Below, one piece after another: positions 1 to 6,763 of a stretch of 6,763 nucleotides of DNA (positions are counted from its first letter, which is position 1; each line of letters opens with the position of its first letter). Both the position numbers and the translations under genes were made by a program. The notes beneath the pieces were generated by a model. That model made no database searches and was not told the origin of the DNA. It was given only the letters and a program-made list of their open reading frames with translations. Source of the stretch: Planctomycetaceae bacterium (lineage in GTDB: Bacteria > Planctomycetota > Planctomycetia > Planctomycetales > Planctomycetaceae); contig JAESQE010000159.1 in NCBI GenBank assembly GCA_016765335.1, positions 3,002-9,764 on the forward strand. The letters run 5' to 3'.

Positions 1-1365
1 ATCTCGACCTGCGTATCGGTAGGTGAGACGTTCGTGGTCGATGCCCATTAAATGCAAAATCGTGGCATGCAAATCATGCATGTGTACCCGATCTCTCACC
101 GAATAGTAGCCGTAATCGTCGGTTTCACCATAGGAGAATCCGCCTTTGGTGCCTGCTCCTGCAAGCCAGGCAGTGAATCCTTGAGGGTTGTGGTCCCGTC
201 CGTTGGTGCCTTGAGAAATTGGAGTGCGACCAAATTCTCCGCTCCAAACGACCAGTGTATCGTCCAGAAGCCCCCGCTGTTTCAGATCTTTAAGCAGGCC
301 AGCAATCGGACGATCGACCATTTTGGCATTCTTCTCATGACCTGATTTCAGGTTGCCGTGTTGATCCCAAACATTTCCTGTCGATACTTGAATGTACCTC
401 ACTCCAGCTTCTGCAAGCCTGCGTGCCATCAGGCATTGTTTGCCAAAGTTGTCGGTTTCGGATTCTCCAATGCCGTACAACTCGCGAGTGTTGTCAGTTT
501 CTCCTGTAATATCAAGCACTTCAGGAGCCATGGTTTGCATACGGTAGGCCAATTCAAAAGCTTCGATTGCTCCTTCAATTTCTGGGCCTGATCCAACTCG
601 CTTGAGATGATTTCGATTCAACTGTTGAACCAGATCGAGTTGTTGTCTCTGCTCCGAAGAACTCAGCGTATCATTCCCGATATTTCTGATGCGGCCATCA
701 CCAAGTTTGCCAGCACTGCCAAGAATTGTCGCCTGATGCTTTGCAGGAAGAAAAGCTGATCCATAATTACGAGGGCCGCCGTGTGCAGTGGGCGGACTGA
801 TTGCCATGAAAGAAGGCAGGTTTTTATTTTCGCTACCCAGTCCGTACGAAATCCAAGCACCGACAGAAGGACGAACCGTGCTGTCAGATCCCGTGTGTAA
901 CATCGAAACTGCTTGACCGTGCGATTGTCCTTTGGAATGCATCGATTTAATGACGCACAAATCGTCTGCACACTGCGCTATATTCGGGAACAATTCCGAA
1001 ACCCATAAACCACCTTCGCCATGCCGATCAAACTTCCAGGGCGATTTCATCAGGATCGGTTTTGCACTGATGTTTTTCGCAGCTTCGAAAGGCAATGTCT
1101 TTCCATCATCCTTTTGAAGACGAGGTTTGTAATCGAAGGTGTCAACCTGGCTTGGCCCGCCATGCATGTACAGGAAAATGACTCGCTTTGCCTTGGCGAT
1201 ATGATGCAGATTACTGCTTTCTGGAGACTGAGCCTGGGCGTTTTGATGCATGAGATCGGCCAATGCCAATCCACCAAAACCACAAGTTGTCTGGCAAAGC
1301 AACTCTCGACGAGAAGTCGGTTGCTGAAAATAAGATTCTAAATATTGCATGATGAAACTTTTCAT
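1..1365 (-). CDS. DUF1501 family secreted protein with Tat signal (C-terminus cut by window edge)
   Basis: The minus strand is open in one frame for 455 codons from the ATG at 1365 to base 1, with no stop, so the gene runs off the window. A twin-arginine signal sits near the N-terminus (TSRRELL, residues 17-23, then a G/A/L-rich stretch to about 37), so folded export to the periplasm is likely. DUF1501 proteins are related to the alkaline phosphatase/sulfatase superfamily. Visible family motifs are [11 protein letters not shown] (68-78), SGEFGRTP (375-382), GRDHNP (389-394) and [17 protein letters not shown] (428-444). The reading reaches RYAGRD, close to the usual C-terminus, so perhaps 10-20 residues are missing. 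The start at 1365 directly follows the stops of the upstream gene; ATG 1350 (MQYLE) is an in-frame alternative, and neither has a clear Shine-Dalgarno. Translational coupling to the PSCyt gene is inferred. The biochemical activity of the family is not established. Confidence 0.95.
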   Translation of the reverse strand, partial: MKSFIMQYLESYFQQPTSRRELLCQTTCGFGGLALADLMHQNAQAQSPESSNLHHIAKAKRVIFLYMHGGPSQVDTFDYKPRLQKDDGKTLPFEAAKNISAKPILMKSPWKFDRHGEGGLWVSELFPNIAQCADDLCVIKSMHSKGQSHGQAVSMLHTGSDSTVRPSVGAWISYGLGSENKNLPSFMAISPPTAHGGPRNYGSAFLPAKHQATILGSAGKLGDGRIRNIGNDTLSSSEQRQQLDLVQQLNRNHLKRVGSGPEIEGAIEAFELAYRMQTMAPEVLDITGETDNTRELYGIGESETDNFGKQCLMARRLAEAGVRYIQVSTGNVWDQHGNLKSGHEKNAKMVDRPIAGLLKDLKQRGLLDDTLVVWSGEFGRTPISQGTNGRDHNPQGFTAWLAGAGTKGGFSYGETDDYGYYSVRDRVHMHDLHATILHLMGIDHERLTYRYAGRD

Positions 1366-1368
1366 CTA

Positions 1369-4293
1369 TTAGTCGATGTAACGGAATTCGGTGGACATCA
1401 TCAAAGCCTGAACAGCATCGGCCCAGACTGCTCGTACAATTTGAGGCTCAACGCGATCATTGAGCCTTTGGTCTATAAAGGCCTGAATGATATGAAGATC
1501 AGCTTGATTGGATTCTCTGGCAAACAGAGTCAGGTACAGGTTGTTCAACCCGGAATAAGATCCGGCTCCATGTTCTGCAAACATTTGGTCAACAATCGCT
1601 TCAGCTGTTTTTCGGATCTCTTTATTGTTCAGTAAATATAGCGACTGGGCAGGGACGTTGGTTGTTGGTCGCTTGCCAACAACCATTTCGGGGTTGGCAA
1701 AATCAAACAGACTTGGAATTTCTTCCAGCTGATTTCGCAAGACCGGTTGATACACACTGCGGCGAAAGACATGATCAGTTGATCGGGCTGCGTTTGATTG
1801 CTTGTTGTTATCAACTGCAAGTTTCCCTAGATGTGTTACCGTCGAGCCGCCAGGAGTTTCGTCGATGCTCTGCTGGTAAACAAGGAATGTATCACGTAGT
1901 TGCTCGGCAGTAAGTGGCTGCCTGTTGGCTGCCCATAAAAGAGAATTTGTAGGGTCTTTCTTGAACGCAGCTGGTTGATGTATTGAAGATCGCTGGTAAG
2001 CCTGGGTGAGCACAATCGCGTGGACAATCTGTTTCTGCGACCAGCCGTTTTCGATAAACTGCACACTCAACTGGTTAAGAAGCTGAGGGTGAGAAGGGGC
2101 AATGCCCAGGGTTCCAAAGTTGTCAACAGATCGAACAATTCCCTCTCCGAACAGATGCATCCAAATCCGATTGACAAAAACGCGAGAGACAATCGGATAC
2201 GCCTGGCCTGTCAACCAATTTGCAAGTTCCAGGCGACCGCTTCCTTGAGGATTTTTCAGTGCCGACTTTTCTCCACTGATGATTTTCAATACTCCGCGAG
2301 GAACCACTTTGCCTAAATTTGTATATTCACCTCGAATGTGAATCTCGCAATCCACACACTCTTCAAAGTCCTGAACTCCGATGGCTTGGGGAAGGGGAGC
2401 AGGTGCGTTCTTTTTCAGTTCTGCAATTTGCTTAATCAGTTTCTGGACGTTAGTTTCATGACCGGTTTTCTTTTGCTTGACTTCAGCAAGTTGCTTCATC
2501 ATAGCTTTCATATCAACAGAAGCATCCAGTCGAACAAACTGTACTGCATCAGCAATCACATAATCGGTCGTCCCTTCATTGGAGACAACTACTTGCACTT
2601 CAGCTTTTTTCGGGAAATCGAATTCACCCAATAAAATATAGTTGCCACGTATATTCGGTTTCTTGGTCTGGTCGATTGTCAGCTTTGTGACTGATTCGCC
2701 ATGAATCACAGAAACAGGAACTTTGGTATCCCTGCCAGCACTTCCCATATAAGCAAACAGAACCTGATACCGACCTGCTTCAGGCAAAACAGCTTTGAAG
2801 ATTGCCTTGTTTTTCCCTTTATTCAGCTTCGCATCGTGAATGTAATCTGTTCCGACAAATCCTGGAGAGTATGTTGAAGAGGTCCACTTGCCAATCAACT
2901 CAGCCTGTTTGTTATCAATAGTGATGGAAGGCAAATTTTCTGCAATCAAATCCAGATTCTTCTGTTCCTGTTTCACGTCTGCTTGAGACTTTTTAATTCC
3001 CGCATCTAATTTCGCTACCTGTTCCTTATACTTCTTGATCGAATCCCGATGAGCCTGAGTGGTTGGGAGTTCTCTGCGTTTCCAGTCAGAAACGTATTGC
3101 TGCATCTCGCCATCAAGAACTTGAGTCCCATGAAAGATTCCTGCCAGTGCGTAATAATCTTCAGTGGGCACGGGATCAAACTTGTGATCGTGGCAACGGG
3201 CACAGCCGAGTGAAATCCCGAGGAAAACTTTGCCCAGTGTATCGATCTGTTCGTCGACAACATCATAGCGCAGCTTCAGCTTGTCTCGCTCGCTGAGCAT
3301 TTTAGGCCCAATCATCAGGAAGCCAGTTGCAACCAGATTTTCTGTTCGGTCAGCATCATCCCGAGCAGGCAGAAGATCCCCTGCAATTTGCTCCCGAAAG
3401 AATTCATCGATCGGCTTATCGTTATTGAAAGAATCAATCACGTAGTCGCGGTATCGCCATGCGTTATGATACGTCGCATTGAAATCACCGCCATTGGAAT
3501 CGGCATAGCGAACCACATCGAGCCAATGACGTCCCCATTGCTGACCAAAACGTGGCGAAGCAAGCAGCTTCTCTACAATTTTGGCCCAGTGCTCATCGCT
3601 GGGGTTATTGGTAAATTCTAATACATCTGCGGGAGAAGGCGGCAAGCCGGTTAAATCGTAATAGAGCCTGCGAATTCTTTGCGACGCGATGGCGGGAGGA
3701 TTAGCTGTGATTCCAGATTTGCTGAGTGGCAAATTTAATTGTTGATCAATATAAGTTGCGAGTTGTTTTACAGTACTTGCCTGCCTGGAATCTCCGGCGG
3801 CATGGAGCTGATTTTTGGGTAAGGGCTGAAAAGCCCAAAATTGACGGGCGGCTTCCCAGTCGATTCCGTTTGATTGCGCGACCGGTGCGACAGATTTACG
3901 AGGATCGATTGCGCCACGTTGAATCCATTGCTCAAAGTCTTGAATGATATGATCGGGCAGTTTTCCCGAAGGAGGCATTTCGTAACTGTCGAACTTCAGT
4001 GATTCGATGAGCAGACTTTCGCCGGGCTTGCCGGGGGCAATTGCAGGGCCGGATTCGCCACCGGTCAGCAATCCCTGACGGGAGTCGAGTAGCAGTTTGC
4101 CCTTGACCGAAGCCGAATCTGATGAATGGCATTTGTAGCAATGCTTGACTAACACAGGGCGAATTTTCTTTTCAAAGAATTCGATTTCTGCTTGCTCAGC
4201 TTGGACAGAACAGGTCGGCACTAGTACGGATGCAAGAACGAAAATTACACTTCGAAAGATTGTTGCAGACCGATTTGAAAATAAATGATTCAT
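1369..4293 (-). CDS. Planctomycete cytochrome-like protein: PSCyt1 + DUF1549 + golvesin-like domain + DUF1553
   Basis: 974 residues with a signal peptide (hydrophobic 13-27, likely cleavage after VQA at residue 32). Domains in order: PSCyt1, about 35-130, with a c-type haem motif CYKCH (52-56) and a possible distal Met in MPP (106-108); DUF1549, about 170-395, with QQWGRHWLDVVRYADSNG (251-268) and a second CXXCH in CARCHDHKFDPV (364-375); a charged coiled-coil stretch (about 408-450); a golvesin/xanthan-lyase C-terminal-like beta domain (about 470-590, ending DYVIADAVQFV); a second coiled-coil stretch (about 591-630); and DUF1553 (about 685-960, with SRVFVNRIWMHLFGEGIV at 703-720). The protein is probably periplasmic and possibly redox-active, but no enzymatic role is proven for the family. 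It is the first gene of a pair with the DUF1501 gene. The ATG at 4293 has no Shine-Dalgarno but an A-rich tract just upstream, and the signal peptide supports this start. Length and order are normal for the family apart from the inserted golvesin-like module. Confidence 0.96.
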   Translation of the reverse strand: MNHLFSNRSATIFRSVIFVLASVLVPTCSVQAEQAEIEFFEKKIRPVLVKHCYKCHSSDSASVKGKLLLDSRQGLLTGGESGPAIAPGKPGESLLIESLKFDSYEMPPSGKLPDHIIQDFEQWIQRGAIDPRKSVAPVAQSNGIDWEAARQFWAFQPLPKNQLHAAGDSRQASTVKQLATYIDQQLNLPLSKSGITANPPAIASQRIRRLYYDLTGLPPSPADVLEFTNNPSDEHWAKIVEKLLASPRFGQQWGRHWLDVVRYADSNGGDFNATYHNAWRYRDYVIDSFNNDKPIDEFFREQIAGDLLPARDDADRTENLVATGFLMIGPKMLSERDKLKLRYDVVDEQIDTLGKVFLGISLGCARCHDHKFDPVPTEDYYALAGIFHGTQVLDGEMQQYVSDWKRRELPTTQAHRDSIKKYKEQVAKLDAGIKKSQADVKQEQKNLDLIAENLPSITIDNKQAELIGKWTSSTYSPGFVGTDYIHDAKLNKGKNKAIFKAVLPEAGRYQVLFAYMGSAGRDTKVPVSVIHGESVTKLTIDQTKKPNIRGNYILLGEFDFPKKAEVQVVVSNEGTTDYVIADAVQFVRLDASVDMKAMMKQLAEVKQKKTGHETNVQKLIKQIAELKKNAPAPLPQAIGVQDFEECVDCEIHIRGEYTNLGKVVPRGVLKIISGEKSALKNPQGSGRLELANWLTGQAYPIVSRVFVNRIWMHLFGEGIVRSVDNFGTLGIAPSHPQLLNQLSVQFIENGWSQKQIVHAIVLTQAYQRSSIHQPAAFKKDPTNSLLWAANRQPLTAEQLRDTFLVYQQSIDETPGGSTVTHLGKLAVDNNKQSNAARSTDHVFRRSVYQPVLRNQLEEIPSLFDFANPEMVVGKRPTTNVPAQSLYLLNNKEIRKTAEAIVDQMFAEHGAGSYSGLNNLYLTLFARESNQADLHIIQAFIDQRLNDRVEPQIVRAVWADAVQALMMSTEFRYID
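2524..2886 (-). other. Golvesin-like (xanthan lyase C-terminal-like) domain inside the PSCyt protein
   Basis: Residues about 470-590 of the PSCyt protein match the pattern of golvesin C-terminal-like domains: W470 followed by GFVGTDYIHD (478-487), then LPEAGRYQVLFAYMGSAGRDTKVPVSV (503-529, read in parts), an ILLGEFDF strand (553-560), and the terminal DYVIADAVQFV (577-587). Such beta-sandwich modules occur in secreted and polysaccharide-associated proteins and are thought to bind ligands, possibly glycans. That binding role is inferred here. Confidence 0.75.
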
Positions 4294-4324
4294 ATTTTTT
4301 TTACGTCAACCGAAAAATGTCACA

Positions 4325-4355
4325 TCCTGAATTTGCAGGAAAATCTCAAAGAGAT
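4325..4355 (-). repeat. Two adjacent small inverted repeats upstream of the PSCyt gene
   Basis: On the plus strand, TCCTG AATTTG CAGGA (4325-4340) and ATCTC AAA GAGAT (4343-4355) are both perfect 5-bp-arm inverted repeats, separated by two bases. They lie about 30-60 bases upstream of the PSCyt start. They could form two tandem hairpins in the 5' leader or be operator half-sites. Short arms like these also arise by chance, so function is unproven. Confidence 0.35.
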
Positions 4356-4529
4356 CATCAGAACAAATAAGTGTTCGTGTGTGACTATCATAATTTCTAT
4401 CGACCGTTGATGGTAGTGTATTGTTGGAAATCGCATTGTAATTCGGCTTTCTTGATTGATTTAATCTACTTTGCAAAACAGGGGCAAAAGATTGAAATGA
4501 GGCGGGTTTTCTTCAGAATTAGAATCCGA

Positions 4530-4545
4530 TACAATATAGTATTGT
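4530..4545 (+). promoter_or_regulatory. Possible -10 box overlapping a 15-bp palindrome upstream of the CPBP gene
   Basis: TACAAT (4530-4535) differs from the TATAAT consensus at one position and lies about 60 bases upstream of the TTG start. It overlaps the inverted repeat ACAATA TAG TATTGT (4531-4545), which could be a repressor site placed on the promoter. No good -35 hexamer is visible at 17-18 bases upstream (the sequence there is TTTTCT or GTTTTC), so the call is tentative. Confidence 0.3.
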
Positions 4546-4577
4546 TATTACCATCTGTTTATTTGGAATCGTGTCGT

Positions 4578-4583
4578 GAAGGG
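4578..4583 (+). promoter_or_regulatory. Shine-Dalgarno sequence supporting the TTG start of the CPBP gene
   Basis: GAAGGG lies nine bases before the TTG at 4593, which is within normal spacing. An in-frame TGA at 4584-4586 excludes any earlier start in this frame, and the next in-frame ATG would remove most of the first hydrophobic segment. Together these favour initiation at TTG 4593. This is the clearest ribosome binding site in the window. Confidence 0.6.
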
Positions 4584-4592
4584 TGAATTGAT

Positions 4593-5225
4593 TTGTCTTT
4601 TCAAAATCGTGAAGACTTTCTGCATACTGCAGGTCTGTTTGAATTTTCATTGCTGGTTCTTGGGGTTGCCCTGGGCTGGGCCTTTTCTGTCAGTTCAGTC
4701 GAACAAATTCAATGGACACTGCCCGCAACGATGTGGGGGATCTTGGCTGGACTCGCTTTGTATTTGCTCATCACAGGGTTGGAGCATTTGCCGTTTGATC
4801 CACTGAAATCCATTCAAGAGACAGTTCTGGAAGTCATTGGCAGGCCTTTAAGTCAGTGCAGCCTGATTGAACTGGCGTTGCTTTCTATCTTAGCCGGAAT
4901 TGGCGAAGAGGTGCTGTTTCGTGGTTTCCTGATGACTTGGATTGAATCGTGGGGGGGCTATTGGTTAGGTTTTGGGGTCAGTAGTTTTGTTTTTGGATTG
5001 GTGCATTCTGTCACTTGGGCTTACACATTTTTTGCCACATTAGCAGGCGGATTTCTGGGTTGGTTATTTGATGCAACCGGGCAACGGAATTTGCTTGTGC
5101 CCATTATTGCCCATGCCTTGTACGACTTCTTAGCGTTTATTGCGATTGCGAAAGAAGCCAGAAAAATGTTTGGTGATGAACAATCTCAAAAGAAATCTGA
5201 AACTGATAACGAATTTGAATGGTAG
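4593..5225 (+). CDS. CPBP family intramembrane metalloprotease (CAAX protease / bacteriocin-processing type)
   Basis: 210 residues, very hydrophobic, with about five to six membrane segments (roughly 15-35, 45-62, 90-104, 122-140, 143-160 and 170-187). The CPBP (PF02517, ABI) signature is complete. Motif 1 is EEVLFRGF (105-112, with E105, E106 and R110), motif 2 is FGLVH (134-138, with H138) and motif 3 is HALYDF (174-179, with H174 and D178). These residues form the metal-dependent intramembrane active site in family members such as Rce1 homologues. Family roles include prenyl-protein processing, bacteriocin maturation or immunity, and regulated membrane proteolysis; the substrate here is unknown. 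The tail (190-210) is charged and probably cytoplasmic. Translation probably starts at TTG with a good Shine-Dalgarno. The gene lies 99 bases before an ABC ATPase on the same strand, with no obvious terminator between them, so co-transcription is possible. Confidence 0.92.
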   Translation: MSFQNREDFLHTAGLFEFSLLVLGVALGWAFSVSSVEQIQWTLPATMWGILAGLALYLLITGLEHLPFDPLKSIQETVLEVIGRPLSQCSLIELALLSILAGIGEEVLFRGFLMTWIESWGGYWLGFGVSSFVFGLVHSVTWAYTFFATLAGGFLGWLFDATGQRNLLVPIIAHALYDFLAFIAIAKEARKMFGDEQSQKKSETDNEFEW

Positions 5226-5324
5226 GTATTTGAAAACAGCGGGGTAGCACAGACAAATCCAAAGTTCTGGGCAACGTAGAAACACAGTTGCAATAATCGT
5301 CACCTGGAAAGTAAATCGAAAAAC

Positions 5325-6083
5325 ATGTCTCTAATTGTCCTGAAAGATATTCGCAAAGTTTATGATCTTGGAGAAGTGCAGGTTGTTGCTTTGCAGAGCG
5401 CGACTTTGACAATTGAACGAGGCGAGTATGTCGCATTGATTGGCCCTTCCGGGTCTGGAAAATCGACACTCATGAACACGCTGGGCTGCTTGGACCGTCC
5501 GACATCGGGAAGCTATTTCCTTGATGGCGAAGATGTCCTCACTAAGACCAAGGACCAACGAGCAAAAATTCGCAACGAACACCTTGGCTTCGTGTTTCAA
5601 AACTTCAATCTTCTTTCCAGGACATCTGCGGTTGAAAATGTGGAACTCCCCTTGCTCTACAAAAAGGGAGTTTCTGCCAAAGACCGTCGAACTCGAGCCA
5701 GCGAGGCTCTCGAATCTGTTGGCTTAGCAGACCGCCTGCATCATCATCCCAGTCAACTTTCGGGTGGGCAACAACAGCGAGTGGCCATTGCCCGGGCGCT
5801 GGTAAACAACCCTTCGATTTTGATGGGGGATGAACCAACCGGAAACCTGGATTCAAAAACCAGTCGAGATGTCATTCATCTGTTTCGCGAATTAAACACC
5901 CAAAAGAACCTAACCGTTATAATCGTTACACATGACCAAAACGTCGGGCGTCATGCAGATCGCGTTGTCGTGATGCACGATGGGCTGATTGCAGCTGATT
6001 CTCACGACTTCGATTTTGCGATGCAGTCGTTACAATCGTTAGAGTTGGACGAATCCGAACAAGAGTCCTCCGAGATTAAGTGA
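5325..6083 (+). CDS. ABC transporter ATP-binding protein, LolD/MacB type
   Basis: 252 residues forming one complete nucleotide-binding domain. Walker A is GPSGSGKST (40-48), the Q-loop is [10 protein letters not shown] (91-100, Q92), the signature is LSGGQQQR (145-152), Walker B is ILMGDEP (165-171, with D169 and the catalytic E170), the D-loop is GNLDSKTS (173-180) and the switch histidine is H203. The pattern [15 protein letters not shown] plus [17 protein letters not shown] is typical of the MacB/LolD/FtsE-like group, whose ATPases drive mechanotransmission by a separate permease: lipoprotein release, or export of peptides or drugs across the envelope. No permease lies within the window. 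The C-terminus has a short acidic tail (about 238-250). The ATG at 5325 has only a weak purine-rich stretch (GGAAAG) 13 bases upstream. A TolC-like gene starts 42 bases downstream on the same strand, so a tripartite export operon is inferred. Confidence 0.95.
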   Translation: MSLIVLKDIRKVYDLGEVQVVALQSATLTIERGEYVALIGPSGSGKSTLMNTLGCLDRPTSGSYFLDGEDVLTKTKDQRAKIRNEHLGFVFQNFNLLSRTSAVENVELPLLYKKGVSAKDRRTRASEALESVGLADRLHHHPSQLSGGQQQRVAIARALVNNPSILMGDEPTGNLDSKTSRDVIHLFRELNTQKNLTVIIVTHDQNVGRHADRVVVMHDGLIAADSHDFDFAMQSLQSLELDESEQESSEIK

Positions 6084-6125
6084 TTTGGGTCCAGCAGAAG
6101 GACCGTTTGATCGATAATTAAGATC

Positions 6126-6677
6126 ATGACGACTCTTCTGGTTAGCAGGATTGCTGCGATTGTAATGTTTGGAACGCTGTTACTGGCAGGCTGCCAGATC
6201 GGTCGTGATGCGCGATCAGTCGTTGCACCGGAACAAAAAAAACTGGTCTACCGCAACCCTGAATCGCTGCCCCGAGCTACCTTGCCCACGTTTTCTAAGC
6301 CCCGAACCGTATCGCATCTTACCAGTGACGAGGAAGAACTTCGATTATCACTTGATGAAGCCATCCGTATTTCGTTGGACAACGCGGATGTGATTCGAGT
6401 TTTGGCTGGGGTAACAGCTACCTCTTCGGGACGGACTGTTTACGATCCTGCGATTGCAAATACAGCCATCGATAATGCACGAGGACGGTTTGATCCTACG
6501 ATAAGTGTGAACAATACATTCGGGTTGAATGAAACTCCTATTGGGGCATTTACAGGCGGACCTCCTGGTGCGCAAATTATTGGCACGGAAAATGATTCCT
6601 ACGTTTTAGATGGATCGATTAGTAAATTAAATCCTCATGGCAGAACATACCGCCACCTTCGACCAACACACGGGTAA
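6126..6677 (+). CDS. TolC-like outer-membrane efflux lipoprotein, N-terminal part only; frame continues past a sequence junction
   Basis: The frame starts with a lipoprotein signal: a hydrophobic 8-21 stretch and the lipobox LAGC with Cys23, so the mature protein is predicted to be lipid-anchored. Residues about 72-172 resemble the start of planctomycete outer-membrane efflux (OEP/TolC) proteins: LSLDEAIRISLDNADVIRVL (75-94), then ATSSGRTVYDPAIANTAIDN (98-117), then ARGRFDPTISVNNTFG (118-133). Family members are usually over 400 residues; this frame stops at 183. The last 11 residues (from about R173, base 6642) do not look like the family, and the underlying bases read as another gene on the opposite strand. 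The real gene content therefore ends near 6641, and the stop at 6675-6677 is probably artefactual. It would act as the outer-membrane exit duct for the upstream ATPase's transporter. The ATG has a weak AAGAT-type Shine-Dalgarno. Confidence 0.8.
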   Translation: MTTLLVSRIAAIVMFGTLLLAGCQIGRDARSVVAPEQKKLVYRNPESLPRATLPTFSKPRTVSHLTSDEEELRLSLDEAIRISLDNADVIRVLAGVTATSSGRTVYDPAIANTAIDNARGRFDPTISVNNTFGLNETPIGAFTGGPPGAQIIGTENDSYVLDGSISKLNPHGRTYRHLRPTHG

Positions 6678-6763
6678 GGCCTTTACCTGCAAGCAACTCA
6701 GCCAAGGACTTTAGGTCTCGCGTGTCTTCCACAAACATTAGCTGTGCGCTGGCCGCCAAAAGA
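6619..6763 (-). CDS. Fragment resembling the RibD C-terminal reductase domain, truncated at both ends
   Basis: Reading the minus strand from 6762, the frame gives LLAASAQLMFVEDTRD, then LKSLAELLAGKGLTRVLVEGGG (in parts), then M at 6648-6646. It ends at an in-frame TAA (6621-6619) after residues that are just the reverse of the TolC-like gene. The segment 'DLxxLxxxLAxxGxTRVLVEGGG' matches the conserved core of RibD-type 5-amino-6-(5-phosphoribosylamino)uracil reductases in riboflavin synthesis. The related dihydrofolate-reductase-like fold family is a possible alternative. Only about 40 residues are informative. By hand count the stretch 6642-6763 is about 53% G+C, which seems higher than the neighbouring genes. 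It probably belongs to another locus or organism joined here. Confidence 0.5.
   Translation of the reverse strand, partial: LLAASAQLMFVEDTRDLKSLAELLAGKGLTRVLVEGGGMFCHEDLIY

Larger units (their letters stand above)
4294..4592. other. Divergent intergenic region between the PSCyt operon and the CPBP gene
   Basis: About 300 bases, AT-rich, with no convincing gene. A 71-codon plus-strand frame at 4371-4586 has no recognisable domain, and I judge it chance. The region must hold the promoters for both divergent units. On the minus side there is an A-tract just before the PSCyt start, two small inverted repeats (4325-4340 and 4343-4355) and a possible -10 TATGAT (complement of 4388-4393). On the plus side there is a possible -10 TACAAT at 4530-4535 overlapping a short palindrome. 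Confidence 0.6.

Noticed and set aside
52..591. Plus-strand frames over the first 600 bases
   Set aside because: They are antisense shadows of the DUF1501 gene, whose minus-strand frame is continuous from 1365 to base 1 and carries clear family motifs.
663..971. Minus-strand 102-codon frame
   Set aside because: It lies in a different minus frame inside the DUF1501 gene and has no family resemblance.
4371..4586. Plus-strand 71-codon frame in the divergent intergenic region
   Set aside because: It has a GTG start with no clear ribosome site, no recognisable domain and low-complexity AT-rich content, and it overlaps the likely promoter of the CPBP gene.
5271..5291. Inverted repeat GCAAC...GTTGC between the CPBP and ABC genes as a terminator
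   Set aside because: The arms are only five bases with an 11-base loop and no T-run follows, so it does not look like an intrinsic terminator.
5137..5469. Minus-strand 110-codon frame across the CPBP-ABC gap
   Set aside because: It overlaps the ends of two well-supported plus-strand genes, including the Walker A region, and shows no domain of its own.
6642..6677. Natural early stop giving a short 183-residue TolC-like protein
   Set aside because: The last 11 residues come from bases that read better as an opposite-strand RibD-like fragment, so the stop is more likely a product of the junction than a real gene end.

Overview
The window looks like a piece of a planctomycete chromosome, probably a draft-genome or metagenome contig. 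The best evidence is the minus-strand pair at 1-4293: a 974-residue secreted PSCyt1 / DUF1549 / DUF1553 protein directly followed by a Tat-signal DUF1501 protein. This two-gene arrangement is a hallmark of Planctomycetes, where dozens of paralogous pairs can occur in one genome. Most starts lack a clear Shine-Dalgarno sequence.

Layout. (1) 1-1365, minus: DUF1501 gene, open in one frame to the window edge, so only its last few codons are missing. (2) 1369-4293, minus: PSCyt1/DUF1549/DUF1553 gene, whose tandem stops TAA TAG run straight into the ATG of the DUF1501 gene. It carries a golvesin-like beta domain between two coiled-coil stretches. (3) 4294-4592: AT-rich divergent intergenic region with several small inverted repeats and a possible promoter. 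(4) 4593-5225, plus: CPBP-family intramembrane protease, probably starting at TTG. (5) 5325-6083, plus: LolD/MacB-type ABC ATPase. (6) 6126 to about 6641, plus: lipoprotein start of a TolC-like outer-membrane efflux factor. (7) From about 6642 to the end: sequence that no longer matches the TolC family. On the minus strand it encodes what looks like a RibD C-terminal reductase fragment. The join is most simply a chimeric contig end, or less likely a real rearrangement.

How the genes work together. The minus pair probably forms one operon for an exported cytochrome-like protein and its AlkP-superfamily-like partner; the substrate is unknown, with carbohydrate or sulfated polysaccharide use a common proposal. 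The plus genes read as the start of a tripartite export or lipoprotein-trafficking system (ATPase plus outer-membrane factor). The periplasmic adaptor and MacB-like permease are not in the window and would be expected beyond the break. The CPBP protease upstream may be part of the same unit. I saw no CRISPR array, tRNA, rRNA, insertion sequence or convincing terminator. The only strongly unexpected signal is the discontinuity near 6640.
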